A DNA stretch of 64,000 nt from Mesorhabditis belari (Eukaryota; Nematoda; Chromadorea; Rhabditida; Rhabditidae). The stretch covers positions 1-64,000 of the forward strand of contig CAUEEP010000023.1 of NCBI GenBank assembly GCA_958450365.1, read 5' to 3'. This document shows positions 35,108-46,000 of this stretch, one piece after another; position 1 is the stretch's first letter; each line of letters opens with the position of its first letter. The notes beneath the pieces are model-generated. The model saw nothing but the letters and a program-made list of their open reading frames with translations. It made no database searches and was not told the origin of the DNA. Both the position numbers and the translations under genes were made by a program.

Positions 35108-35945
35108 AGACTATCTTAGCTGCTTGTGAACTTGTACCTGGGAACTTGTTGTCTTTTAGCTTTTTGATGATCTTCTGTACATATCGTTCATTCCACACAA
35201 ACGCTCCAATTCCAAAATCGGTGTGGGAATCGGAAAATTTGAAAGCAAAATCGACAACTTGATCAGAATCGAAGGTGTCATTGTTGACATTCCACGATTT
35301 CTCGATTACATTCCCGCCATTCTTGAGGAGATTTGCAAGGATTGAGGCATGACCTAGGGAAACAACTGTTTTCAGAACTCATGAATAAGATGATTCTGGG
35401 CATTTGAACGTGAAACTTTCTTCGAAGCTTAATGCTTTGAAGATGATATAATTAAAGCCACAGTATTGGTTTCACATACCGTAAGCTTTAGTCTTTTGCT
35501 TATTCCGGGATCTTTAGATGTAAATCTTTAGAATTTCAAGCTAAGATTATGATAATTGCCTTTTGATTTGATTACCTAGAGACATTGGTGGATCTTTCGG
35601 ACGAGTCCAATCTAAAGCTGTCAAAATGAGTCGTCGCATTCAATAAAATAAGATGAAAAGATGAAGTTCTTGGGAAGAATTTGGCTGTGAACCAATATAG
35701 TATAAATGGAATGAATATAAATGGGCATAGTCACAGTTGTACAATAACATCGCCTAAGCACCGATTTCATCAATTCTTTTGTCCTTTGCTTATCTTTTGT
35801 CTCTCTCGAACACCTATGTCTTTTTACTTTTGCTTTTCTCGGCTCCTTTCCCCTTTTCACCTCAAATTATATCGCATAAGCCTTCATTTTTTGGGAATTC
35901 AAAAGATTGACAAGGGAAAATGGAAAATGAATTGTGAAAGAAATT
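35108..35945 (-). pseudogene. Radical SAM 5' fragment, copy C (exons 1-2 plus upstream region)
   Basis: Inverted relative to copy B. It carries the upstream region, a start reading MRRL at about 35640, exon 1, the first intron and exon 2, then breaks off just past the exon 2 donor at about 35108. All radical SAM motifs are missing. With copy B it makes a spaced inverted repeat around 29.0-35.9 kb. Confidence 0.8.
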
Positions 35946-36121
35946 TTTGGGGCTCCAAACGTTCCGAATATTTCCATGAGATGATCGACAACTTTAAATT
36001 GTGTTTTCCTTTGCAATGCCCGCAAAACGACGAACTTTGTGAAATGATCCTGGTAGACCATCAAAAACTTGAATTCTCCATCGGAAATGGATTGAAGATC
36101 GATTAAATCCGTGCCTTTGAC
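35945..36121 (-). pseudogene. Retroelement integrase core fragment
   Basis: The reverse strand encodes KGTDLIDLQSISDGEFKF then MVYQDHFTKFVVLRALQRK and EIFGTFGAPK. This is the start of an rve-type integrase core, in which the first catalytic Asp is in the DLIDLQ or YQDH region. It is cut off at 35945, before the DNG motif would appear, by the radical SAM upstream sequence. Confidence 0.7.
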
Positions 36122-36345
36122 AAATGACGAAAAGGCCCCTTTTATAGCCTTTGGTTAAAGTATGATAAAATGCGTACTCTTTAGAATACGTTTTTAGCTT
36201 TTAAGCGCCTTTTAGAGAGCTTGGGTTTGTGGTATTGACTTGATACATAACTCAAGATTTCATTTTTGAGACTTCATCGGCTAGCCGAAGAAGTCTGAGA
36301 CTTCTTCGGCTGAAATCCTTCATCGGCTACGACATATCAATCGAT
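36122..36345. repeat. Integrase-linked repeat, copy of 25978-26225
   Basis: Direct copy of the ~225-bp repeat next to the H2C2 integrase fragment, with small indels. The core fragment follows immediately on the reverse strand. Confidence 0.6.
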
Positions 36346-37829
36346 ATAAAATTTAGTATCAATCGATTCAATTAAAACTAATTCTTCTAGAAATTAGGTG
36401 TCTTTTAGAAAGGAGTTTGAGAAGCTAGCCGAAAAATTGAAAAACTTACCGATACGTGTTCAATAGAAACTCGGGATGGCCAAGGAAGCCACTGGGTGGC
36501 CCGTTCACTATTTGATACTGACACGAGCGATTCCCGTGATCCTAAAAGATAGTTTTTGTGGGTTTTTTTGTTGAAAACCAGAAAATGTCTGCGGTAAACG
36601 GGAGGTGATTGCTCCAGTATTCTTTATGATCATCGTTCAATGTTTGCATATCGTGGAAAGCAATAAATAACTTAAGATCATAGTTTGGCTTTCTCTGTGA
36701 AAACTCCTCTGTTCTCCAGAGGAACTAAACGTTAAATCTGCTTACTCCGCGAAATTTCCTCAGTCGCAGGACTGTCTCGAATTCTAAAACCATCGAAAAC
36801 CACGTTCCGCGTGGCGACTCGGCGAATCGATAGCCGAATTCATGCATCTGAAGCGACTTGGTGACGGACAAGAAGAAGAAATTCGTCTCATCTGAAAGGA
36901 AGTGGAAATCACTAGACTTGAGCATTCGGTCCAATTCGATCACAACCGAAATTTCGTAGTTTTTTGTAACTTTGATCCTGTTCAAACTGGCCATAATTTA
37001 TCACTAGATTTTCTCATTTCAGCAATCGGTCTTGAACTTTGTGGTACTCTTCGGATTCAAACCGGTGTCAGTGTATCATTTCAAAATCACACAATAGCCA
37101 AAACGAAAACAAACACTCAAAAGCGTTTACAGAGAACAGTTTTGTTCACCATTCTAAATGGTGCGGGTTGCGGTAGTAGGGCATTTTAGAAAGAGGACAA
37201 AAATTGTTCTCTGTAAACCCTGTTGAGTAAACAAACCGAGCGTTGTGTTGGGCAATCGAAATGAGTAGCCCACATAGAAAGAGCTCGAAAAATCGGCATC
37301 CGAACTCAAATAGACGCGACTTTCTTTGATGAGACGAGCCTGTAGCAGAAAAAATACACCTCGAGATGTGTACCTGAAAGAAACAGTCAAATGAAAAACC
37401 AAGATTTGTCACCAAATCTCCCAATCTTTGATTTCTGGACGTTCACCGTTGATTGTGTATGGGGATGAGTTGATGCAACGGTCCTAGAAAAAGAGAAAAA
37501 CAAATAAGAGTGGCACTTTTCTGATACCTTATTCTCAATGTAACAAGCAAACGAAATATCAATGATGATCGGACAACTCGAAGCATTTGCACATTTCCTC
37601 TCCACACAAATTGGCTTCACACCAGTCGCTTTTTAAATATGATTTCAAAAAAGCGTTTGGGCCTTTGGTGGGCACAAAATTTGCATTAGAAACATCTCTG
37701 CTTACTATTTAAAGACGCTCATCAAGTTAACACATTTTCAGGACAAATCGCTGAATTTTCTTGAAGAATTATCACAATGACAGTCATCTGGGCCTATTTG
37801 CAAGAAGTTAAATGTTAACTTAACTTTAA

Positions 37830-37962
37830 CTAAGCCTAAGCCTAATCCCTTGGCTTCGGGAACTGGCTGAGATCCAGAAAATGGGGGTTCAGCCCAAACC
37901 CAAATAGACTTAGTGCGAGGCGCTAGCCGCTAGCCTTCGCACTAAGTCCAAGCCTTAGCCCA
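37830..37962. repeat. Interstitial telomere-type repeat with hairpin, copy 2
   Basis: GCCTAAGCCTAA near 37832-37845, then the hairpin with arms CTTAGTGCGA / TCGCACTAAG and GCTAGC. The right-hand array has decayed to a single imperfect unit. Confidence 0.6.
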
Positions 37963-38334
37963 CTAGAACACAAGTACCAAAAGACGAAGAAATAAACGAA
38001 CCCTCTTGGAAGTAGATATTTTGGACGTTGAGGAGAACTTGCGGGTTCTCGGTGCTCAACGTGTGGGTCAGCTTGCATTCGACGAGTTTCGGATCGACCG
38101 GCGCTCGACTCGCCTTCACCACAAAACCAAATCGATCTTTTGTGCCATTTTGAAGCGGACAAAACTCGAGCTACAATATTTTTCAATCCAATCATTGCTT
38201 TTTAAACGATCTCACATGAAAGCATTCCGCTTGAATGGCGACTTTTTGTTGATCGACGAGACTGAAATGATCACATCTTTGCTAATCTCTGCCACAAACT
38301 CGATGCTTTTTGATTCGATTTTCGGATTTTCGGA

Positions 38335-38596
38335 TTTTTGGTCTAGACGTCTAGAGGAATATAATGGAAAACCCTTTATACCCAACTGTTCCGGAGAATG
38401 ACAGAGTAAACCTGGGAATTTTCGGCTGCATATCTATAGGATCAGAACGGTAAAACACGTGTCGCGTCTCTTTTATCCACAACCTTTTCACAAGCTCTTC
38501 TCACTATTAAATAGAATTTTGAAAGCTCAGTCACTCTACGGAATAGTCGAGTATAAAGGGGTCAACTAGGTGCTCCTATAGACATCTAGACCAAAA
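38335..38596. mobile_element. MITE with GGTCTAGA termini, longer copy
   Basis: Same terminal repeats as 2618-2718 but with a ~215-bp interior, including GGAAAACCCTTTATACCCAAC and TATAAAGGGGTCAACTAGG. Copy 1 is therefore an internal deletion derivative. Confidence 0.65.
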
Positions 38597-39269
38597 GACC
38601 CTGTTTGTTTAAAATCCCCACAATTAACGGCGAGAAATCGGCTCGAGCCTGTTGACATCGTGGGTAATCGGTTGGATTATCGAAAGGCCATGGATAACTG
38701 TATGATGTAAGATAAATTGGAAGATAATTGAGGAGCGTTTCCGCGAAATTTTGCACTGAAAACAAGAAAAACAATGGAAAAGCCAATTCACAGACTAATA
38801 AGAGCCGTAAAAGTACAGTAGTCATTGCCGAGAAGAGTGATGACGGTGGATGTTGAATAGATTGTCGGTCTGAAGCTCTTTGGAAAATCTATTTTTGAGA
38901 ACTGACCGATTGAGAGAAAAGTCGAGAGACTCTCGCCATCGCAGACCCGGGTCGGATCCGGCAAAAACCGAATAGGTGAAAGGCCAATTGCATGTGATGT
39001 CCGCCTAATGGTTCGGGAATTAAGACGTGTTTCAATCATCGATTAATGCTTTGTCTAGAAACGCTCAAGTTTAGCCAAAAATTCCAATTGATTCAGCCGC
39101 AATTAAAGCAACTTGGCCTAACTCACGTCTCCGTTGGTCAATTCTTATGGTTTTTGTACAAATTTGTAGACTTTTCATAGGCAATAAATACCAAAATATT
39201 AGAAATTAATCAATGGAGATGTGAATATGCAAAAAAATTGCTGAAAAATTGCACGATGCGTTGAGGTTT

Positions 39270-40085
39270 ATTGTAACTCGGAACAAGATTGGGAAGCTGT
39301 TCAGTGTTCGGTTAAACTTTTGAGCTAATTTACATAATGTATAGCTGTTCTGGAAGTCACTCTGACCCCTCACATTCTTCGTAGCTCCTTCACCTTCAAG
39401 CTTTTTATCAAGTATCAGCTCCCGAATAAGATTGGGAAACCATTCAGTGGTTGGATCGAAGATTCGATCCATTTTATTATCCTATGACTGTCCTGGAACT
39501 CACGTTTGTCCCCTCTCATTTTTAACTCTTCTTGCTTCAAAATCTTTGTATCAGTAGGGCCAAAGTTTTGAACTAATTTGTGTCTTGTTATTGCTATCTG
39601 GAACTCACTCTAGCCCCTCTTATTCTTCTCGACTCCTTTACGTTCAAAATCTTTTTATAAGTATCAGCTCAAGAACAAGATTGGGAAACTATTCAGTGTT
39701 TGGATCGAAGATTCGATCCATTTCACAAGGATATCATTGTTCTGTAACTCACTTTATCGTCCCTCTCACTCTTCTTAACTCCTTCACGTTCAAAAACTTT
39801 CCATCGAGGAACAGTTTGAGTACAAGATTGGGACGTTGTTTAGTGTTAGATTAAAGTTTTGACCTAATTTACATCATGCATGGCTGTTCTGGAAGTCACT
39901 CTAGCCCCTCACATTCTTCTTAACTCCTTCACCTTCAAAAGCTTTGTATCAAGTATCAGGTCTTGAACAAGATTGGGAAACTGTTCAGCGTTAGGGTAAA
40001 GTCTGAGCTAATTTGCATCATGCCATGGCTATCCTGGGACACACTTTAAATTCTTACATTCTTCCTAACTCCTTTCCTTTGTATC
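39270..40085. repeat. Satellite array, about five reverse-oriented units
   Basis: Repeats of the ~145-bp unit with AACAAGATTGGGA near 39283, 39427, 39678, 39825 and 39968. It lies directly beside the copied Str exons 1-2, so it is the counterpart of the intron 2 array. Confidence 0.75.
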
Positions 40086-40102
40086 TTGACAAAATTTACT
40101 CA

Positions 40103-40339
40103 CCACTTCCATCGCGCAATGCACAACAGCGTAGTAAATATTGTAACAACTGACGATGGCCAACATGCGACGATATCCATCTCTGCCATGCTGTAATAGG
40201 GTTCAGTTTTATAGTGTCTATGCAAACTCACATTCGAATCAGTAAAAATCAAATATAGAAGCAGGAAATTCAAACCGATCCCCGTTCCGGCACATGCATA
40301 ACTCCACTGAGATTGGCCAACATTCCAGCTTGAATCCAT
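40103..40339 (-). pseudogene. Str-like chemoreceptor 5' fragment (exons 1-2)
   Basis: Exon 1 starts with an intact ATG at 40339 (MDSSWNVGQSQWSYACAG), followed by the short intron and exon 2, as in the gene at 16.6 kb. The rest of the gene is absent beyond the satellite array. Useful for showing the original start codon. Confidence 0.75.
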
Positions 40340-40629
40340 AGCATCAAAAATTTTTCAAAAATCTGACTTTAAATTTTTCACATAAACTTTGCACCCACAA
40401 TTATCCCCGGGGAGTCACAAAAGCGGCTCGGTTGTTTTGATTTCGACGAAGGGCCTCAATTCAACAAATAAAACACCCGGGCAACGAATCGGCGATAATC
40501 AAAGATTATTGAGGTTTTTCTTGGTTTCCGTGCACCCAAGAAAGGAAATGATTTCTACGATAGCTTTGTGCTTCATGAATAAAAGTACTTGTTGGAGATT
40601 TAGTTATTTTCGACGAAAAGCTTTTTACT

Positions 40630-40935
40630 CGATTGGACGCACCAAAAATGGACGCACCAAATCTTTTTGGCTTTGGTGTATTTGGGTGAGAAAAGAGAAG
40701 TGCATCGGGACATCAACCCGACTAAGTTTGTGATTCGTTCTAAAAAACTAAAATAGTTATAAAATAGCTTTTTCTCTCAATTGTCTTTACATGATCAAAC
40801 TCGGCGACTTCGGAGTAGTTAAAGAATTCAAAGATTCAGTCAGGCCTACAAGTTGGAACTTTTGATTATATGGCTCTCGAGATTCTCTCGAGTTTGGCTG
40901 TTGAAGAAGAGGTTGAAAAAATCCATCTATTTTTC
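40630..40935 (+). pseudogene. Protein kinase fragment, copy 2
   Basis: Encodes HQIFLALVYLGEKREVHRD with HRD, then LGDFGVVKEF with DFG, then VGTFDYMALEIL, and soon a stop (HLFFAHI-stop). It matches, inverted, 15985-16300. There is no N-lobe, and the C-lobe is short. Confidence 0.55.
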
Positions 40936-41164
40936 GCACATATTTAGAAAGTTTCCAAATTATCACTCATTGTATGGTGTTACAGCAAGCGCTCGAGGTA
41001 AAGCGCAGATTGACTTGTAGTTTTTTGTAAATAAAAACAATGTAAAAAGTGGGTTTGATCCACTTAACCACTGAACATTTAGAAATGTTCAGATGTACAA
41101 AGGGAAGTTATAAAGAACGTGTGAATGCATTAGATGCTTGCAAAATAAGAGTTGTGGTTCTAGA

Positions 41165-41663
41165 GGTGGGTGAATTGCTGTAAAAACAAGGTGTGTCAAA
41201 TCTGGACGTTGCAAAAACTTTGGGCAACGAAAGCTTACAAAATAAGGCTAAAAGGAGAAATGACCAAAAGTATCTTTTGAAATCAATCCGTTCTAATGGA
41301 ACCTTTGAAGAAATTCTGGTTGATGAAACCGAGAATCAAGCAATTTTTCATTTTTCTGAAATCTTTTTCAACCTAACTGAAAAACCTGTTCACTCTGAAA
41401 AGAGTGTCCTAAACCGAGAAAACAAAATCTATGCCAAAAATCAACGCCTACTCGCCCAATGGGAAGAAAAATTGAAAGTAGATGCGAATTTTGATGAAAT
41501 TCTTTTGTATAACATTCAAGCTCGTGTCGTGATTTGCCGTGATTGTCGTGTCGTGATTGTCGTGATTTGCGGAGTTTCGAAGCCTGTAAGAAAGAAAAAT
41601 GTTCAAAGCACTACGATTCTTCGCTTGAACTTCAAGAAGATCTTAACAAGAAGTCAGTCTTGA
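41165..41663 (+). CDS. Unrecognised gene, copy 2, fused to radical SAM antisense sequence
   Basis: Open frame QGVSNLDVAKTLGNESLQ through NRENKIYAKNQRLLAQWEEK to ILLYNI at about 41518. There the duplicated segment ends and the frame runs on by chance through the reverse complement of radical SAM exon 9 to a stop at 41661-41663. Unlike the 15.4-kb copy, the first part has no internal stop. Function is unknown; charged, no membrane segment. The tail is probably not meaningful protein. Confidence 0.4.
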
Positions 41664-41736
41664 GTTAGACTTGAGTTTTACCCTTTAAAATCTATTCTTT
41701 ACTTGTTTTTTTATTATTCTCCACAAACCTTCCACC
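41527..41736 (-). pseudogene. Radical SAM 3' fragment, copy F
   Basis: Reverse complement of part of the last exon, the last intron and the donor side of exon 8 of the radical SAM genes (CCACAAACCTTCCACC at the right end). It is broken on both sides. Confidence 0.75.
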
Positions 41737-42224
41737 TTTATGAAAGAATACAAAGTTGCATCTGAAATCCCCGTGACTTTACCATGCCTTAATTCACCAT
41801 GGATTTCTTTCCTTTTGCAGATTCCCAGACAATAGGTGACCAAACCGACAATTGGTGACACTAGGTCAAATCCGAAGCGTTCATTTTGGGTGATCCGATA
41901 GCCAACCCGTTGTCTGTCCCATGTGTTCACCGCTTCCCAAATCTAACTTTGGCTGTCGTATTGGTGAACCCGATTCCGGCCCATTTTTGACCATTATCAC
42001 GGGTTCTCCGGTCGAAATGGGCCTCTAAAAGAGTGCGCAAGAAAGCCGTTGTGAGTTTTTGGATTCATCCTAAGGATTTCGGTCCGTAGGACTCTGATTT
42101 TTACTTTTGTTTTTTGCTTTCGCCGTTTGAAGAACGAGGAAAAAGAAAAAAAACAAAACCTAGAATGCTGTTTTCACAATCCGAATCACAACAAATCACC
42201 AAAAAAACCAGAAGAACAGGATCC
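41737..42224. other. Unassigned junction region
   Basis: No gene or clear copy of another part of the window was seen. Short lysine-rich frames near 42114-42320 come from A-rich sequence. Confidence 0.35.
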
Positions 42225-42410
42225 ATAGCACATAAGACCTCCCCCCAAGATGACAAAAGGTTTTGTGACGGCACAGGTAAAACTTGTTGTCATCTTGGGG
42301 GGAGGTCTTATGGGCTATGAAACCCGTTTAGCGGACATTCTCATCACGGACATCTCGGAAATCCGTTGAACGATTTGTGTCGACTGTTATCGAATGCTAT
42401 CGATTATTTA
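42225..42410. mobile_element. Foldback element, copy 2
   Basis: CATAAGACCTCCCCCCAAGA and its complement form a hairpin like that at 5872-6160. The outer part of the left arm is missing, so only one side keeps the full arm. Confidence 0.65.
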
Positions 42411-43049
42411 AAAAGGTTAGCCTTTTTGTTACGTAGTACAATTGGTTTAATTTTGCCGAAAACTCTCAAATCATGGGGAATCTCTACCGTAACCAAATCA
42501 ATTCATACCGCTTTTGAGAAGATTTTTGATCTCACGAAATTCCATTTTAGTGCAAAAAACTTTTCTTTTAATTAAAATTTAGAAATTTTTGCGTAAAGCT
42601 TTGAAAAAGAAATGATTTTATAACCAACTACCAGTAAATTAGGAAAAAATTTGACAGAGAGCCGACAGGGCTGCAAAAAAATTGCAACAAAATACAAAAA
42701 GCTATCATGATGCTGTGAAAATCTCTAACTCTTATATCAAATTTGGTATCAACTCTTTAGTTTTTTGATGTACCGGAACAGAACTGAAAATGAATTTTCT
42801 TTTCTATTCCATATCTTTCTTAGGTGTGTTTCTTGTTATCATAAAAATAAGGCTCCTTTTCCCGTCGATTACTCATTTAATTCCCTTCCTTGGGCACACG
42901 TTGATCGATTCTGCATCTAGCACTTAAGAACCTTTATGGTTCTTTTCACTCTCAAAGTCACAAAGTATACCAGGGTTTCTTTTCTCAAAAAAAAGAGGCG
43001 TCGCAGCATAAATAGTAGAGAAAATCATATCGGTTCGACGTTTTAAACC

Positions 43050-46000
43050 ATGCCCATTTTCTCCTTATTCTTTCTCTTCTACATAACTGCCACACACTCG
43101 TTAACAACGGTTTTCAATTTAAACACTCAATTTGCATCTTATGCTTTGCATGGAGTTAATTTGGATAAATGGAAGGTAAATAATTTGAGAGAATCAAAAA
43201 AGATTTTCCTCAATCACTAGCTGAGCACGTCTTTCTTATATAACCCTTCAACTGGTGCTTATTTTTATGTCTAATTCAAGTTGTTTCCTATGTTGAGTTT
43301 TAATCTCTAAATTAGAATCATAATTGAGTAATTGTGCTCAGCACTTTAGAGTATTCAAGTGAACGGTTGTGTCGATTGTGATTTCCTTGTCGATTTCTCT
43401 TTTCGCGTGTGCAACGAGGTGCCGAATGGACAAGAAGGAGTGAGTGATTTGGGGAGGGACACGAAAATGAGATCCTTTTCCCCCATTTAGCACTACACCG
43501 ATTCGAACATTGTCATCTGCAAAGATCCATATCCATTCACAATCAACGGAAAACCACCATTGAATCCCCATTGTGAATGGCGGTCTGTTTGGTTGACAAC
43601 GAACTTATCAAACAAACCTTTAGAGCTTTAATTGTTTTTCCGGTGGACTTAAACAACACCTGGAATAATCTCTATTCTTGCTCATATCGTCTAAACGGAG
43701 AGAAAAGTCTCATCGTGAGAGCTGTCTCGCAAAAAGTCTCTCAAAACGGTTTCGCCTTCTCATTTCGTGTTCGGCAATGGGTTAATGGTAGGGGAAAGGA
43801 GAGAGATGAAGAACCTATTAGGTTGGCCCAGTCTTTAGACACTTTCTTTCTACTAATGTTTATAAATGACAAATTCACCGATTGACCTACGGTTTCCTTC
43901 ATTAGAAAGGGCTACTATTTTTCTATAAAATAATGTTCAAATCTTACGAAAATGTTTTGTTTTTGGTTTTTTATGGGGACGCGAAGCTGGGTAAAAAAGG
44001 CGACAACCCGAAAACGCAATTTAGATTTAGAGGCTTGGATCCACAGAAACCTATGTTGCTTTTAATAACTAAAAGATAAAGCGCAAAAAGTTAGGTATAT
44101 AGCTGAATTTTCAGAATCTTCTATTCAACCAATTTCTTCGTAGAGATTTTTATAGATTTTTTACGAAAAACACATTTTTCACTTTTGAATTTGCTTGAAA
44201 GTGGATTCAAATCTTTTAAAAAGATCGAAGAATGAATAATAAACGTTTTCTATTCTATTTTATTTAAAGCCAATTGTAGTTTTGGTAATTTTGTTGCCAT
44301 TTATAAACGCTAGTAGAAAAAAAAGTGCGTAAAGACTTATGAGTCCAACCTAATACAATATTACGAAACCAAACTTTATGCTCACCAGTTAGACATTTAA
44401 CTAGGGGTAATCGGGGGTGATTCAATTTCTGAGCTGACGTTTTAATCTTAAAAATAAATACTATTGAAATTTGGATAACAGACCTGTTTTTTCGATAAGC
44501 ACATTTTCATATGCAAATTTTTCTTTGCCATTTTCTCAAAACAAAGTGTTCAAGTGTTGAATTTACTTTAGAGTCGATCCCAATGTTCGTTCTACCGGTC
44601 AGTGACAATCAATACCTTGGAAACGAGTACTTTTTAGTCGAAAAAAGTACGATGGTTACTCTCGTCGCCAATCCGATTCTAGCACCGTTTGTCGAATTTC
44701 ACTAGAAAAAACCTGGTTTTTTTTTTCTTTCATAAAGAAGTCCGCGCGTGAATACAGCGCTTATTCTGGAGATGCATGGTCGACTCGACGAGGATTACCA
44801 GGATGCGATCCCACTGTATGAGGTGAGATCAAGAATCAACTGTTTTGGCTTATAATGCAACGGTCTCGACTCGACCATTCAGAATCAATAAGAAACTCAA
44901 TACATCTTGTTTTATGGTGAGCACGATACCCTAACGATTAGCCTCAATGCTGGTCAAATAATCCTCAACGCATCGTGCAATTTTTCAGCAACTTTTTTGC
45001 ATACTCACATCTCCATTGATTAATTTCTATTATTTTGGTATTTATTGCCTATGAAAAGATCTACACATTTGTATTAAAACCATAAGAATTGACCAACGGA
45101 GACGTGAGTTAGGCCAAGTTGCTAAAGAACTTTAATTGCGGCTGAATCAATTGGAATTTTTGGCTAAACTTGAGCGTTTCTAGAAAAAGCATTAATCGGT
45201 GATTGAAACATGGCTTAATTCCCTAACCATTAGGCGGACCTCACATGCAACTGGCCTTTCACCTATTCGGTTTTTGCCGGATCCGATCCGGGTCTGCGAT
45301 GGCGAGAGTCTCTCGACTTTTCTCTCGATCAGTCAGTTCTCAAAAATAGCTTTTCCAAAGATCTTCAGGGCGACAATCTATTCAACATCCACCGTCGTCA
45401 CTCTTCTCGGCAATGACTACTGTACTTTTACGGCTCTTATTAGTCTGTGAATTGGCTTTTCGATTGTTTTTCTTGATTTCAGTGCCAGAATACCTGGAAG
45501 CGCTCCTCAATTATCTTCCAACTTATCTTACATCATACAGTTATCCATGGCCTTTCGATAATCCAACCGATTACCCACGATGTCAACAGGCTCGAGCCGA
45601 TTTCTCACCGTTAATTGTGGGAATTTTAAACAATTAGGATCTTTTAGTCCAGATGTCTATAGGAGCATGTAGTTGACCTCTTTATCCTCAACTATTCCGT
45701 AGATTGACTGAGTTTTTAAAATTTTATTTGACAGTGAAAAGAACTTGTGAAAAAGTTGTGAATAAACGAGACCACGTCTTTTACCGTTATGCTCCTAAAG
45801 ACATGCAGCCGAGAATCCCCAGTTGGGCATAAAGGGTTTTCCATTATACTCCTATAGACGTCTAGACCAAAAATACCATTCCCACGATTGGGACACGAGT
45901 GAATTTTAGTCAAAAACCGAGCGCCGCATCGCCATTGATGTGATCAAATTGGAAAACGGTACTCTCAAACTGTTTTATGGCACAAATCCATCAAACGAAA

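Larger units (their letters stand above)
36355..39262 (-). pseudogene. Secreted protein gene, internal fragment (copy 2)
   Basis: Direct-orientation copy of about 470-3385, i.e. the 3' two thirds of secreted gene copy 1, including segments such as NRIKVTKNYEISVVIELDR and RVCDGES. The signal-peptide exon and last exon are missing, and several small indels interrupt the exons. The right breakpoint abuts the satellite array at 39.27 kb. Confidence 0.65.

Noticed and set aside
42114..42320. Lysine-rich frame near the foldback
   Set aside because: Low-complexity A-rich sequence running into the foldback arm; not conserved in the 6-kb copy.
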